Below, piece after piece: positions 16,115 through 25,553 of a DNA stretch of 64,000 nucleotides (positions within the stretch are counted from its first letter, which is position 1; each line of letters begins with the position of its first letter). The notes under the pieces are model-generated. The model was not told the origin of the DNA, searched no databases, and saw only the letters and a list, made by a program, of their open reading frames with translations. Location: contig CAXXKC010000003.1 in assembly GCA_963674835.2 (NCBI GenBank), positions 3,348,001 through 3,412,000 on the forward strand, read 5' to 3'. Made by a program: the position numbers and the translations under genes. The DNA is from G963674835 sp963674835 (GTDB lineage Bacteria; Planctomycetota; Planctomycetia; Pirellulales; Thermoguttaceae).

Positions 16115-17429
16115 AAGCGTTCCATTCGTCGTACTTGGCGGGGGTGTTTCCGGGCTTGCCGCCGCACGCCGGCTTGAGCAACTCGGGCACTCGGTCGTCG
16201 TGGTTGAGGCGTGCCCGGCGCCGGGTGGGCTGACGCGCTCGATTCAAATCGGCGAGTACCTGTTCGACTACACGGGGCACCTTCTTCATCTCGCTCGGCA
16301 CGGTTCTCCGGGAGAGCTTCCCTTTGCCGGACAGGACGACTCCGACTGGCAACGCGTGGCGCGGCGATCTGTCTGCCTGGTCAACGGGGAGTTCGTTCCG
16401 GCTCCGATTCAATACAACCTGGGGCATCTCTCGCCGGAACTGCGGGCGAAGTGCCTGGAATCGTACCGATCGCGTCCCGAGCCGGGAGCCGGGCCCAACA
16501 AGAACTTCTACGACTACCTGGTCAGCGGCTTTGGCAAGGTTCTCACCGATTGCAGCCTTGCTCCGCTGAACGAGAAGACGTTCGGCGTGGCGGTCGACCA
16601 GTTGTCGTACGGAGCCGCACGCCGTTTCTTTCCGGCGCCGGACGAGTCCAAGATCCTCCAAGGACTCGATCGCAGCGCGAACCGGCTCGAGGGGTACAAT
16701 TCGACCTTCTGGTATCCGCGCGAGGGAGGAATCGGGAAGCTCGTCGCCGGGCTAGCATCGGGTGTCGAGCGGATCGAGTGTTCGCAGGAGGTGGTGAGCA
16801 TCGACGTCGATGCCCACGAGCTGACGACGTCGCGGGGTATGAAGGTGCGCTACGAAGCGCTGCTTACATCGGCCCCGTTGAAACAACTGTGCGGATTGAC
16901 TGCGGATCGGGACCTGAACCAGTGGGCGGCCACGCTGTCGCACAGCACGACCGCGGTCTTCAACATCGGCCTGCGCGCGGAGTTGCCCGGCGTGCTTGGC
17001 GAGGCGCACTGGGTCTACGTTTGCGACCGGACCATTCCCTTCTACCGGCTCGGCGTGTATTCCAATTTCGGCGCCAGTCATGCGCCGCCGAACCACTCGG
17101 CCATCTATGTCGAAACGGGCATGGCCGGTCTGTCGGCCGGAGAGGAGGTCGACCTGCCGCGGCTCCAGAATGCCGTGCTCGATGCGCTTCAACGTCTGCA
17201 GTGGCTGCGCGTAGAGAGCATCGACTGCGTTTGCGTGAACCTGATCCCGTGCGCGTACGTTCATCTCACGTCGCAGCGCGAGGCCGTGTTGCCGTCGATT
17301 CTGCAGAAGCTGGCAGACCACAGTATTCATCCGATCGGGCGGTACGGCAAGTGGGATTACTTGAGCATCGAGGATTCGATGCTCGACGGCATCGAGGTCG
17401 CAAGCGGCCTTGTCGAGCAGGCCTCTTGA
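16107..17429 (+). CDS. FAD-dependent oxidoreductase/mutase, UDP-galactopyranose-mutase-like
   Basis: 440 residues. The N-terminal Rossmann motif VVLGGGVSGLAAARRLEQLG and VVVEACPAPGGLTRS bind FAD. GEYLFDYTGHLLHL resembles the conserved GPHIFHT-type segment of UDP-galactopyranose mutases, and LAPLNEKTFGV and NSTFWYPREGGIGKL resemble the mutase/protoporphyrinogen-oxidase superfamily. It lies between the exporter ATPase and a glycosyltransferase, overlapping the former, so a role in converting or oxidising a nucleotide sugar is likely. A second, better-matched mutase lies at 24114. The two share little sequence and probably act on different substrates. The exact reaction is not assignable. Confidence 0.7.
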   Translation: MAESVPFVVLGGGVSGLAAARRLEQLGHSVVVVEACPAPGGLTRSIQIGEYLFDYTGHLLHLARHGSPGELPFAGQDDSDWQRVARRSVCLVNGEFVPAPIQYNLGHLSPELRAKCLESYRSRPEPGAGPNKNFYDYLVSGFGKVLTDCSLAPLNEKTFGVAVDQLSYGAARRFFPAPDESKILQGLDRSANRLEGYNSTFWYPREGGIGKLVAGLASGVERIECSQEVVSIDVDAHELTTSRGMKVRYEALLTSAPLKQLCGLTADRDLNQWAATLSHSTTAVFNIGLRAELPGVLGEAHWVYVCDRTIPFYRLGVYSNFGASHAPPNHSAIYVETGMAGLSAGEEVDLPRLQNAVLDALQRLQWLRVESIDCVCVNLIPCAYVHLTSQREAVLPSILQKLADHSIHPIGRYGKWDYLSIEDSMLDGIEVASGLVEQAS

Positions 17430-17443
17430 GCGAAGCGGTGGAT

Positions 17444-18592
17444 ATGCGTATTTGCCAGGTATGTTTGTCGAACGGCATGGGCGGCGCCGAAACGGTGGTC
17501 CGCTTCCTGTGCAGGGAGTTGGTTGCCCAGGGCGTCGACGTAACGCTCGTCACATCCGACGAGATTGCCGACACGTTCAGGGCAATCGCAGGCCTTGAAG
17601 TGATTTCCGTGGGACGATTCCGCCGAGGGGAGCACAAGAAATGCCGACTTCTGCACCCTATGAACGCCGCTTGCTTCGCCGGGCGACTGTGGCGACGTCG
17701 TTTCGATATCGTTCACACCCATCTGCTTCAGGCGACCGATCTCCTGTGCCGATTGCGTTGGTTCGTGCGCGTTCCGCATGTGTTCACCATTCACGGCGCG
17801 ATGGGTTTCGATGAGTTCAAACAAGCGTCGGCATGGTCGGAGGACGAAGTGTTCCGAAGCCTTGCCCACGTGGACCACTTCACGGCGGCCTGCCATTTTC
17901 TGGCCGACGTCGTCCAGCGAGCGGGCGTCAAGAACTCATCGCACTGCACGATCATCCCGAACGGTTGCGATCTGGTCGGCAGCGAGACGGTTCCTACGAT
18001 GGCGCTCAAAGGCGGCTTTCGCGCACTCTACTCGGGCGGCGATCGCTTCCTGAAAGGGCCCGACCTGTTGGCGATATCGCTTCCGCGCATCGTTGCAAAC
18101 GTGCCGGACTTCCGACTGTACGTGTTGCGAGATACATCGCCTTCGGGGCCGCTGCAGACATATGTTCGCGATCAGGGGTTGACCGACAAGGTGGTATTTG
18201 TGGGCTACGTGGATCATGCCAAGTACCTCGAGTACATGCGAAGCGTCGATTGCGTCATCCTGCCGTCACGCTCCGAGGGGGTCGCAGCAAGTCTGGTCGA
18301 AGCCCTGGCGCTCGGGTTGCCCATGGTGGCGACTTCCGTCGGCGGCACGCCGGAGGTGATCCGCCACGGGGAAAACGGGCTTCTCTGCGAACCGGAGCCC
18401 GATTCGCTGGCCGACGCAGTGATCGCGCTTGCCAAGAGCAAGGAGTTGCAGGATCGGCTTTCGGCGGATGCGTTGCGATCTGTCAAGGCATTCACGTGGC
18501 CGAAAGTGACGGAAGCATATGTGAAACTCTATCAGGACATTTCCGAGCAACGCGGCCAGACGCGGCGGCAAGCGTTGAGCGGGGCTCGTTAG
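17444..18592 (+). CDS. GT4-family glycosyltransferase
   Basis: 382 residues from the ATG at 17444. GT-B fold: the N-terminal domain opens with MRICQVCLSNGMGGAETVVR, the usual nucleotide-sugar glycosyltransferase start (GGAE loop). The C-terminal domain has FRALYSGGDRFLKGPDLL, then VDCVILPSRSEGVAASLVEA and LPMVATSVGGTPEVI, which is the EX7E-type donor site of family 4. It should be cytoplasmic or membrane-associated and retaining. It follows the flavoprotein by 14 bases and precedes asnB by 13, so it sits within the operon. Donor and acceptor are unknown. Confidence 0.88.
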   Translation: MRICQVCLSNGMGGAETVVRFLCRELVAQGVDVTLVTSDEIADTFRAIAGLEVISVGRFRRGEHKKCRLLHPMNAACFAGRLWRRRFDIVHTHLLQATDLLCRLRWFVRVPHVFTIHGAMGFDEFKQASAWSEDEVFRSLAHVDHFTAACHFLADVVQRAGVKNSSHCTIIPNGCDLVGSETVPTMALKGGFRALYSGGDRFLKGPDLLAISLPRIVANVPDFRLYVLRDTSPSGPLQTYVRDQGLTDKVVFVGYVDHAKYLEYMRSVDCVILPSRSEGVAASLVEALALGLPMVATSVGGTPEVIRHGENGLLCEPEPDSLADAVIALAKSKELQDRLSADALRSVKAFTWPKVTEAYVKLYQDISEQRGQTRRQALSGAR

Positions 18593-18605
18593 GCAGAACC
18601 ATCCA

Positions 18606-20504
18606 ATGTGCGGAATTCTCGGCCGAATTCGCTGGTCCGGTGCCTTGGACGAAGGCGTCCTCCGCCGCATGTTGGATACGCTGACGATGCGCGGGCCCGA
18701 TGCCGAAGGAATGGTCCTGCTGAGCCAAGGCCGCGTGGGGTTGGGGCATCGCAGACTCTCCATCATCGATCTGTCGGACGCGGGCCGGCAGCCAATGGCC
18801 AACGAGGATGAGACGATCTGGCTGACGTTCAACGGCGAGATCTACAACTACCGCGAACTCCGCCGCACGTTGGAGGAAGCCGAGCACCGCTTCCACTCCG
18901 CCACCGATTCCGAGGTCATCCTGCACGGGTACGAGCAGTGGGGCGACGACGTCGTCGACCGGCTTGACGGCATCTTTGCTTTCGGCATCTGGGACGTTTC
19001 CTGCGAGCGGCTCCTGTTGGCTCGCGATCGGCTGGGCGTGAAGCCGCTGTACTACATGGCCGGCGACGACGGCATCGCGTTTGCATCGCAACCGAGGGCA
19101 CTGATCGAGGGCCCTTCGAGCAGTCGGCGAATCAACCCGAGTGCACTGAGCGCGTATCTCGCCTATGGCTACGTGCCAGGCGAACAGTGCATCTTCGAGG
19201 GAATGGCCAAGTTGCCGGCGGCGCACCGGCTGGTGTGCGAGAACCGCCGCGTTTCGGTCCAGCGATATTGGCATGCGGAGTATCGCCCAAAAATCACGCG
19301 GCAGGAGGAGGCGTGGGAGGTGCTTCGCGACGGAGTGTGCGACGCTGTCGTGCAGCAGATGGTTTCCGACGTTCCGATCGGCGTGTTCCTCAGCGGCGGC
19401 ATCGATTCGAGCATCGTCAGTGCGGTCGTGGCGAAGAACAGCGATCAGGCTCCGGCGTCGTTTACGATCGGGTTTCATGAAGCCGCCAGCGACGAGCGTG
19501 TTTTCGCCGCCGAGGTTGCCCGGGAACTTGGCACGCGCCATTACGTCGACGTCCTGGACATGGACCGCGCGGCCGACATGCTCTGCGATTTCGCCGAGGT
19601 GTACGACGAGCCGTTCCTGGATTCGTCGGGACTGCCGACGCTTGCCGTGTCGCGCCTGGCGCGGCGCCACGGGTACAAGGTCATTCTGTCGGGCGACGGC
19701 GGCGACGAAGTGTTTGTCGGATATCGTTGGTACGATGCCTACCTGGCTGCGCTCGCGCAAACGGACGGCCGCTCGGCCGGATGGTGGTCCACTGCGGGGC
19801 GCATGCGCCGCGCCTTGACGGCGGCGGCGCCGGATCCGGTCGCGGCGTACTTCCCGCTGATCGGTTTCCTCACGGCCAAGCAGCAGAAGGCCATCTTTGC
19901 CCACGAGGTGCGCGGAGCGGTCCAGGATCATCTGGCGCCCCTTCGAGCGGCGTATCCCGCGGATTGTCCGGCCGTGACCTCGGCGCAGCTCATGGATCTG
20001 CAGACGTACCTCGTCGATGATATCCTCACGAAGGTGGACCGCGCCAGCATGGCTTGCGGCGTCGAGGTGCGCGTGCCGCTCCTGGATCACCGGTTGGTCG
20101 AGTTTGCGTTCTCGGTCGATAGCGAACTGCTGTATGCGGGAGGCGAGCGAAAGGCGGCGCTGAAGCGTGCGGTCAAGGATCTGGTGCCGGCGTGCGTGCT
20201 CACATCGCGGAAGAAGGGATTCAGCATTCCGATGTTCGAGTGGATGACCCGGGGGATGCAACGCTTGGCCTCGACACTCGTGTGTGACGGCGTTCTGGTG
20301 GAGGACGGATTCCTGCACCAGCGGTCCATTCGGAAGCTGTTCAGAAGGAATCGCGACGAACGCGTTACGTGGCTGCTTCTGGCCGCCGAGCTGTGGGCCC
20401 GTCGCTGGTATCGCGGGGAGGATCCCGGAAGGTTGCGCGAGTACGTGGCCAAATGCATGTCGGCCGCACTCGGGCAGGCCTCCCAGACGCAAGTGACATG
20501 CTGA
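18606..20504 (+). CDS. asnB: asparagine synthase (glutamine-hydrolysing) family
   Basis: 632 residues, the full two-domain length. The protein starts MCGILGRIRW with Cys2 as glutaminase nucleophile. The glutaminase domain contains LGHRRLSIIDLSD and FNGEIYNYRELR. The synthetase domain has the PP-loop FLSGGIDSSIVSAVV and VILSGDGGDEVFVGYRW. AsnB-type enzymes transfer amide nitrogen from glutamine to an acyl-adenylate. In polysaccharide clusters such paralogues are common and may amidate a uronic acid or amino-acid substituent instead of aspartate. No other asparagine-related gene is near. Context favours glycan or cell-surface modification, but classical asparagine synthesis cannot be excluded. 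Confidence 0.9.
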   Translation: MCGILGRIRWSGALDEGVLRRMLDTLTMRGPDAEGMVLLSQGRVGLGHRRLSIIDLSDAGRQPMANEDETIWLTFNGEIYNYRELRRTLEEAEHRFHSATDSEVILHGYEQWGDDVVDRLDGIFAFGIWDVSCERLLLARDRLGVKPLYYMAGDDGIAFASQPRALIEGPSSSRRINPSALSAYLAYGYVPGEQCIFEGMAKLPAAHRLVCENRRVSVQRYWHAEYRPKITRQEEAWEVLRDGVCDAVVQQMVSDVPIGVFLSGGIDSSIVSAVVAKNSDQAPASFTIGFHEAASDERVFAAEVARELGTRHYVDVLDMDRAADMLCDFAEVYDEPFLDSSGLPTLAVSRLARRHGYKVILSGDGGDEVFVGYRWYDAYLAALAQTDGRSAGWWSTAGRMRRALTAAAPDPVAAYFPLIGFLTAKQQKAIFAHEVRGAVQDHLAPLRAAYPADCPAVTSAQLMDLQTYLVDDILTKVDRASMACGVEVRVPLLDHRLVEFAFSVDSELLYAGGERKAALKRAVKDLVPACVLTSRKKGFSIPMFEWMTRGMQRLASTLVCDGVLVEDGFLHQRSIRKLFRRNRDERVTWLLLAAELWARRWYRGEDPGRLREYVAKCMSAALGQASQTQVTC

Positions 20505-20569
20505 TCGCCGCATGGCGGGTCCCAGGGGAAGGGGACCTTGGCTGCCCTGTTTCGCCGGAGGATGGAGGG

Positions 20570-21553
20570 ATGGGTCTGATGGATGCCGCCGGTCGACGCC
20601 GAGCATCGCCAGCGCGGGCGTTGGATGCGACGATCGTTCTCCGCAGTGCCGGCGAACGTACGGCCGAGTTGAGCCGCGCGCTGCTGGAGGCCGAGGTGGG
20701 GCCTGACCAAGTCGTCGTCATCCGCGAGGTCCCCTTCAGCCGTGCCGTTCAGCGAACGCTTGAAATTGGCATCCAGTGCGGCCGGCGGTGGACGATTGCC
20801 ACCGACGCCGATGTGCTGGTCGGACCGGGCAGCATTGCGCGGCTGGTGGCGACGGCCAATCGCGCGCCGGACGAGCTGTTTGCCCTGGAAGGACGAATCC
20901 TTGACAAGCTGTTCGGGGGCCCGCGATCGGGCGGGTTTCACCTGTATCGGACGAGCCTGCTTCCCCAAACGATCGAGTTCTGCAATCCGTCGCAGCCGGT
21001 GCATCGACCGGAATTCGAAGTCATCATGCGGATGTGCCAACAGGGGTTCGTCCAGCAGCGCGAGAAGTACGTGCTGGGTGTCCACGATTTCGAGCAATCA
21101 TATCGAGACCTGTTTCGGAAGGGGTTTGTGCACGCGCAGAAGCACGCCGACGAAACGACGATCCTTGAGCCGTTCTGGACGCGAGCGGCCCGCGGCGATG
21201 CCGATTTCGAGGCGGTGCTTCTCGGCATGAAGGAAGGCCGTCTTGCCGGCGGTATCGCGACGACCGACGTACGTGAATTCGGAGACGCAATCGATGCCAT
21301 CCTTCGGCGGGCGGGCCTCGCCGAGAAAACACCGTTGTCGGGGACGGACTTGCCCCCCGGCGCGCTGGGTTCTATGATGCGGCGTCGGCCGCCCCCCGAA
21401 TATCGTGCGTGGTATCGAAGAGAGTACGGCAGCCTGTGGCAGAAGACGGTGCTCCCCGTGTACTATTCATGTCTGCGTGTGACCCCACGCCCGGTACGCC
21501 TGTTCGTCAGGCGAATACTCGGCATGCCTGCAAATCCGACTGCGCTTGACTGA
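20570..21553 (+). CDS. GT-A-like glycosyltransferase of unassigned family
   Basis: 327 residues if translation begins at the ATG at 20570, which is preceded by GGAGG and GGAGGG stretches. An ATG at 20498 overlapping the asnB stop would add 24 poorly conserved residues. The fold looks like a short GT-A glycosyltransferase. DATIVLRSAGERTAELSRAL begins the nucleotide-binding half, and WTIATDADVLVGPGSI carries a DAD metal-binding motif. Thereafter come FHLYRTSLLPQTIEF and KYVLGVHDFEQSYRDLFRKG. No well-known family was recognised. Position in the locus supports a sugar-transferring role, but this is mostly inference from the DAD motif and the neighbourhood. Confidence 0.6.
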   Translation: MGLMDAAGRRRASPARALDATIVLRSAGERTAELSRALLEAEVGPDQVVVIREVPFSRAVQRTLEIGIQCGRRWTIATDADVLVGPGSIARLVATANRAPDELFALEGRILDKLFGGPRSGGFHLYRTSLLPQTIEFCNPSQPVHRPEFEVIMRMCQQGFVQQREKYVLGVHDFEQSYRDLFRKGFVHAQKHADETTILEPFWTRAARGDADFEAVLLGMKEGRLAGGIATTDVREFGDAIDAILRRAGLAEKTPLSGTDLPPGALGSMMRRRPPPEYRAWYRREYGSLWQKTVLPVYYSCLRVTPRPVRLFVRRILGMPANPTALD

Positions 21554-21582
21554 TTCACCCGCCCTCAGTCAGTCCAATATCG

Positions 21583-22413
21583 ATGGGAACCAAGCACGAT
21601 CAACTCACGGACGAGGAAATGGCTAGTTACAGCATTTCGCCAGCCATCCTGCCGTCGATCGAACAGTTCCGCGCAAGCTGCGGGTTGGAGCCGTCCAAAC
21701 TGCGCATCCCGGACTGGGGATGCGGCCGCGGACGCACCGTGGGCAAGCCGCTCGAAGCGAGGTATGATGCCTGGGGAATGGACATCGACGCCAAGCCCAT
21801 TGAGAACGGTCGCGGGTGGTTCGACCGCCATGGATTTGATCCCCAAACGCGTCTGCTTTGCGTTCGTCCCGGGGACCGCCTACCTTTCGGCGCGGACTTC
21901 TTTCACATCGTTGTGTCGGACCAAGTCCTTGAACACGTTGAGAACATCGAGTCGTGCGTGGGCGAAATGAGCCGTGTTACGATGGCGGATGGTCTCGGCG
22001 TGCACACGTTCCCCGCGAGGTCCTGCGTTGTTGAGCCACATCTGCGGATGCCATTTGTCCATTGGATTCCCAAAGGATTGCTTCGCGATCTTGCGATCGC
22101 CGGCTTTGTCCGATTGGGGGTTGAGCGGAAGCCCTATTGGCCCGACAACGACGGCGACTGGCGGTCGCGCGCCAAAGGCTATGCGAAGTACAGTCGGAAC
22201 CATACGTTCTATCGGTTGAATGGCACGTTGCGCCGCGTGTTCGAATCGCGTTGTTTCCGCGCCGCGATTGTCCCCGCCGGAGCGGCGTGTCCCCTTCTCG
22301 TTCAAGGGAAACCTTCGCTGAACTCATTGGCGTGGAAGCAATTGGCCAGGCGGCTGTTTCATTGGTATCGAGCGACATGCAAGGAGGCAACACTGTTTGC
22401 CAGGAAGGTATGA
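21583..22413 (+). CDS. SAM-dependent methyltransferase, class I
   Basis: 276 residues. The SAM-binding loop is IPDWGCGRGRTVGKPLEARY, with the acidic residue after the second strand in AWGMDIDAKPIENG. FFHIVVSDQVLEHVENIESC is the motif IV region. The C-terminal part (HTFPARSCVVEPHLRMPFVHW) matches a methyltransferase-11-like subgroup often found in surface-glycan clusters. It could methylate a sugar or cap the chain, which would fit the Wzt glycan-binding domain that reads terminal caps. That link is inference. Starts 29 bases after the preceding glycosyltransferase. Confidence 0.75.
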   Translation: MGTKHDQLTDEEMASYSISPAILPSIEQFRASCGLEPSKLRIPDWGCGRGRTVGKPLEARYDAWGMDIDAKPIENGRGWFDRHGFDPQTRLLCVRPGDRLPFGADFFHIVVSDQVLEHVENIESCVGEMSRVTMADGLGVHTFPARSCVVEPHLRMPFVHWIPKGLLRDLAIAGFVRLGVERKPYWPDNDGDWRSRAKGYAKYSRNHTFYRLNGTLRRVFESRCFRAAIVPAGAACPLLVQGKPSLNSLAWKQLARRLFHWYRATCKEATLFARKV

Positions 22414-22578
22414 TCCCACCGTTGCCGTCATGAACCGTCGACAGAACAATTATCTGTGGAAGTGCGAAAAGAAGCCCGCGGCCGGCTGCTGTCCAGGTTC
22501 CCTACGGCAGAGTTGGCGGCCATCGCTCTCAGACTTGGCAGAACAAACTCATCCCCGAGGACCTAGAGGTATTAGCAC

Positions 22579-23973
22579 GTGAGAATCGCTTTTGTTACTA
22601 CGGAGTTTGCCGGTACCGGCCAGGTCAACGGCGGATTGGGGAACTATTTGGTCCGCATCACGAAACTTCTCGCCGAGCGGGGCCATCAGTGCGAAGTGTT
22701 TGTCTGCAATGGCAACGATCTGCCAAAGCGAGCGGACAAAGAATACGAGAAGGACGGAGTCAGGGTGCGCGTGCTCACGCATCACGCTCCTGACTCGCTG
22801 GGCCTACAGGATCTTCCGCTGTCGGCGTGGACCAGGAACGTCCTGATGGGTTCCTGGCGGCTGGCCGAAGCCGTCCGCACTCGGCACGCGCAGATGCCGT
22901 TCGACCTGATCCAGGCTGCCAATTGTGGGTTGCCTGGGTTATTCATCGACGTGCCGGTGCCGCTGGTCATGCGGCTGAGCAGCTATGAGCCCGTTTGGTA
23001 CAAGGCCTATGGATTCCGCATGAACGTCGATGCGGCCGTTCTCCAGATCCTGGAGCGGACCTGCATGCTCGATTGCGAATCGGTGTACGCGCCGAGCGCA
23101 TTTCTCGGATCCTCGCTGGCCAAAGAGCTGAAGATGTCGATCGACATCATTCCCTCGCCCGCCTATCAGGAGATTGCTCCGGAACAGTGGGATTCGGCGT
23201 GGGCCGAGAAAGTCGCCCCGCAAGGGCAGCCCTATCTTGTGTTTGTCGGTTCCATCTCGCGGATGAAGGGTTGCCATGTCCTCGGGGAGGCCATTCGGGG
23301 TGTGCTCGCTGAACGGCCGGAGGTGCACTTCCAATTCGTAGGCCGGGAGATCTCGGTCGACATGGACGCCTTCTTCAACACGGCCAGAGCGTTCGCCAGT
23401 CGCGTGCATCTGTTGGGGAGCCAACCCCACGCGCGGGTCTATCCGCTGGTGGCCCGGGCGGTCGGATTGGTCGCCCCTTCGCTGGTCGAGAACCTTCCCA
23501 ACAGCGTATTGGAGGCGTCGTTGCTGGGGACGCCCGTCGTAGGAACGCATGGCACGAGCATCGAGGAGGTCATCGAAAATGGCGTTTCGGGTTTCCTGGT
23601 GCCTCCCGGCGATTCGAGTGCCCTGCGCAGTGCAATCCTCGAAATCCTGAAGCTGCCCGCCGAGTCGCGACGCGCCCTGGGAGAGCGGGCGCGGTCCAAC
23701 GTTCAGCAACATTTCGGGCCGGAAGCGTGCGTGAGCAAACTGATTGCCCATTACGAGGCCATCTTGGGCAAGACGATCGCCGCTCGCATCCCCAGCGAGC
23801 GTCGCCTGGCGTTCGTCCTCAGCGATGTCGAAGCGGTCAGCAACGCCTCGGACGGCGTGGCCGTTCAGTTGGACGCCGTCATGCGATCGCGCACGTGGCG
23901 GGTCGCCAGCAAGTTTCATCGTGTCCTGGACCTCATACTGAAATACCGCCCCCGTCACCCGGGCGCGGACTAA
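22579..23973 (+). CDS. GT4-family glycosyltransferase
   Basis: 464 residues from a GTG start at 22579. MRIAFVTTEFAGTGQVNGGLGNYLVR is the glycogen-synthase-like N-terminal motif with the GGL loop. In the C-terminal domain QPYLVFVGSISRMKGCHVL and GLVAPSLVENLPNSVLEASLLGTPVV form the EX7E donor region. It is about 70 residues longer than usual; the last segment (LDAVMRSRTWRVASKFHRVLD) resembles the tail common to several methyltransferase/glycosyltransferase proteins of O-antigen loci. A 165-base gene-poor spacer precedes it. Confidence 0.87.
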   Translation: MRIAFVTTEFAGTGQVNGGLGNYLVRITKLLAERGHQCEVFVCNGNDLPKRADKEYEKDGVRVRVLTHHAPDSLGLQDLPLSAWTRNVLMGSWRLAEAVRTRHAQMPFDLIQAANCGLPGLFIDVPVPLVMRLSSYEPVWYKAYGFRMNVDAAVLQILERTCMLDCESVYAPSAFLGSSLAKELKMSIDIIPSPAYQEIAPEQWDSAWAEKVAPQGQPYLVFVGSISRMKGCHVLGEAIRGVLAERPEVHFQFVGREISVDMDAFFNTARAFASRVHLLGSQPHARVYPLVARAVGLVAPSLVENLPNSVLEASLLGTPVVGTHGTSIEEVIENGVSGFLVPPGDSSALRSAILEILKLPAESRRALGERARSNVQQHFGPEACVSKLIAHYEAILGKTIAARIPSERRLAFVLSDVEAVSNASDGVAVQLDAVMRSRTWRVASKFHRVLDLILKYRPRHPGAD

Positions 23974-24113
23974 TTGCAGATAGACCTGCGGAAGACGGAT
24001 CGTAGGATCGCGGGCGCAACGAGCTCTCGCTGGACAGATTTGGTGTCGGCGCGAGGAGGAGGCTGACAGTCTCGTCTCTGCATCTGTTTCGATCCCCATG
24101 AAATGATTTGAAC

Positions 24114-25301
24114 ATGCCCGGATTCAAGTCCTCGCACAGCGCTCACCCCCGATTCGATTTCCTTATCGTAGGCGCCGGCTTCTCAGGTCTGGTGTTCGCC
24201 GAGCGGGTTTGCAATGTCCTGGGCAAGTCCTGCCTGGTGGTCGATAAGCGACCGCATATTGGCGGCAATTGCTACGACGTAATCGATCCTTCGGGCGTCC
24301 TGATCCACAAGTACGGTCCCCACTACTTTCGCACCGACTCGAGACGTGTACTGGACTACTTGAGTGAGTTCACCGAGTGGATTCCGGCGAACTATGTCAT
24401 CAAGTCGTACACCGATGCAAAGTACTGGAGCTTTCCCATTAGTCTCAACACTTTCGAAGAGCTTGTCGGCCGAAAGGCAACTCCAGAGGAGTTTCAGCAG
24501 TGGCTCGACGAACGCAAAGTCCCCATCGCCCAACCGCGAAATTCCGAGGAGATGGTTCTTTCACAGGTCGGCCACGAGCTGTATGAGAAGTTCTTCAAGC
24601 GATACACGTTGAAACAATGGAAGCAGCATCCCCGCGAGTTGGACGCTTCCGTCTGCGGTCGGATCCCGGTCCGCACGGACCGCGACGCTCGTTACCTGCG
24701 TGAGAAGTTCCAGAGCATGCCCAAAGAGGGATACACGCGACTGTTCGAAACGATGGTCGCCGCCTGCGGGAACCGTTTGCATCTGGAACCGGAGTGCGAT
24801 TTCGCGCATGTGCCGAATTCTGTCCGCTATGACCGGCTCGTGTACACGGGGCCGATCGATGCGTACTTCGGCGAATGCTATGGTCCGCTCCCGTATCGTT
24901 CGCTGCGGTTTGAGCCGGAGCCGTTCACCGGCGAGGATCTTCACCGACTGCGCCGTCCCACCGCGCCGCTCGGCTTCTGGCAGCCCTACGTCCAGGTGAA
25001 CTACCCGAACAGCGAGGACTTCACCCGAATCGTCGAAATCAAGCACGTCACACAGCAGAAAACGCCCAACACGACAATCGTTCGCGAATACCCCGCCGAC
25101 TACACGCCGGGTGCTCTGCCCTACTACCCGATTCCGACCAAAGCCAACGAAGAACTCTACCAGAAATATCGGCAACTGGCGGAGGCGGAGAAGAACACGC
25201 TCTTCCTCGGCCGACTCGCCATGTATCGATATTACAACATGGATCAAGTTGTTGCGGCGGCCCTGGAGCGCTTCGACAAATGGTGCGGCCAACCCGGCTA
25301 G
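24114..25301 (+). CDS. glf: UDP-galactopyranose mutase
   Basis: 395 residues from the ATG at 24114. FAD motif FLIVGAGFSGLVFAERV, followed by VVDKRPHIGGNCYD and IHKYGPHYFRTDS (equivalent of the GPHIFHT motif), then YWSFPISLNTFEEL, FKRYTLKQWKQHP and the C-terminal LFLGRLAMYRYYNMDQVV, all diagnostic of Glf. The enzyme interconverts UDP-galactopyranose and UDP-galactofuranose using reduced FAD, supplying Galf for surface glycans. The Tyr replacing Ile and Arg replacing His in the GPH motif (GPHYFRT) mark a divergent subgroup. Presence of Glf implies that the exported polymer contains a furanose, or that a related sugar is isomerised. Confidence 0.87.
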   Translation: MPGFKSSHSAHPRFDFLIVGAGFSGLVFAERVCNVLGKSCLVVDKRPHIGGNCYDVIDPSGVLIHKYGPHYFRTDSRRVLDYLSEFTEWIPANYVIKSYTDAKYWSFPISLNTFEELVGRKATPEEFQQWLDERKVPIAQPRNSEEMVLSQVGHELYEKFFKRYTLKQWKQHPRELDASVCGRIPVRTDRDARYLREKFQSMPKEGYTRLFETMVAACGNRLHLEPECDFAHVPNSVRYDRLVYTGPIDAYFGECYGPLPYRSLRFEPEPFTGEDLHRLRRPTAPLGFWQPYVQVNYPNSEDFTRIVEIKHVTQQKTPNTTIVREYPADYTPGALPYYPIPTKANEELYQKYRQLAEAEKNTLFLGRLAMYRYYNMDQVVAAALERFDKWCGQPG

Positions 25302-25553
25302 TGCGGCGACTCAGTACCGGGCAAAACCTATGAAGGAAGCTCGTTCCCGGAGTTGATGGCACAGGCGGCGTCGCCAGCGGCCTGGAACGAGCAGAGCGCA
25401 GGCCACTCGCCCAACGCGACGGGCGCCCGTCCGTCCGGCAGAGTACGCTGCTTGCCGAGGGCTCCGGTCGTGCTGTCAGCATCTTGCGCGCCCGCCGTGC
25501 AACCTGGGACCATCCGGCAATCCGAGAGCATCGCAAACTCCGAAAGCAAGATC

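Noticed and set aside
18492..20606. Open frame of about 700 codons on the minus strand opposite asnB
   Set aside because: It is antisense to a full-length asparagine synthase with intact motifs. Its product is rich in Arg/His/Gln repeats with no domain, as expected from GC-rich codon bias.
25353..25553. N-terminal extension of the GT2 gene back to 25353
   Set aside because: Ala/Ser/Pro-rich, not like the family, and not preceded by a ribosome-binding site; the gene is started at GTG 25554.
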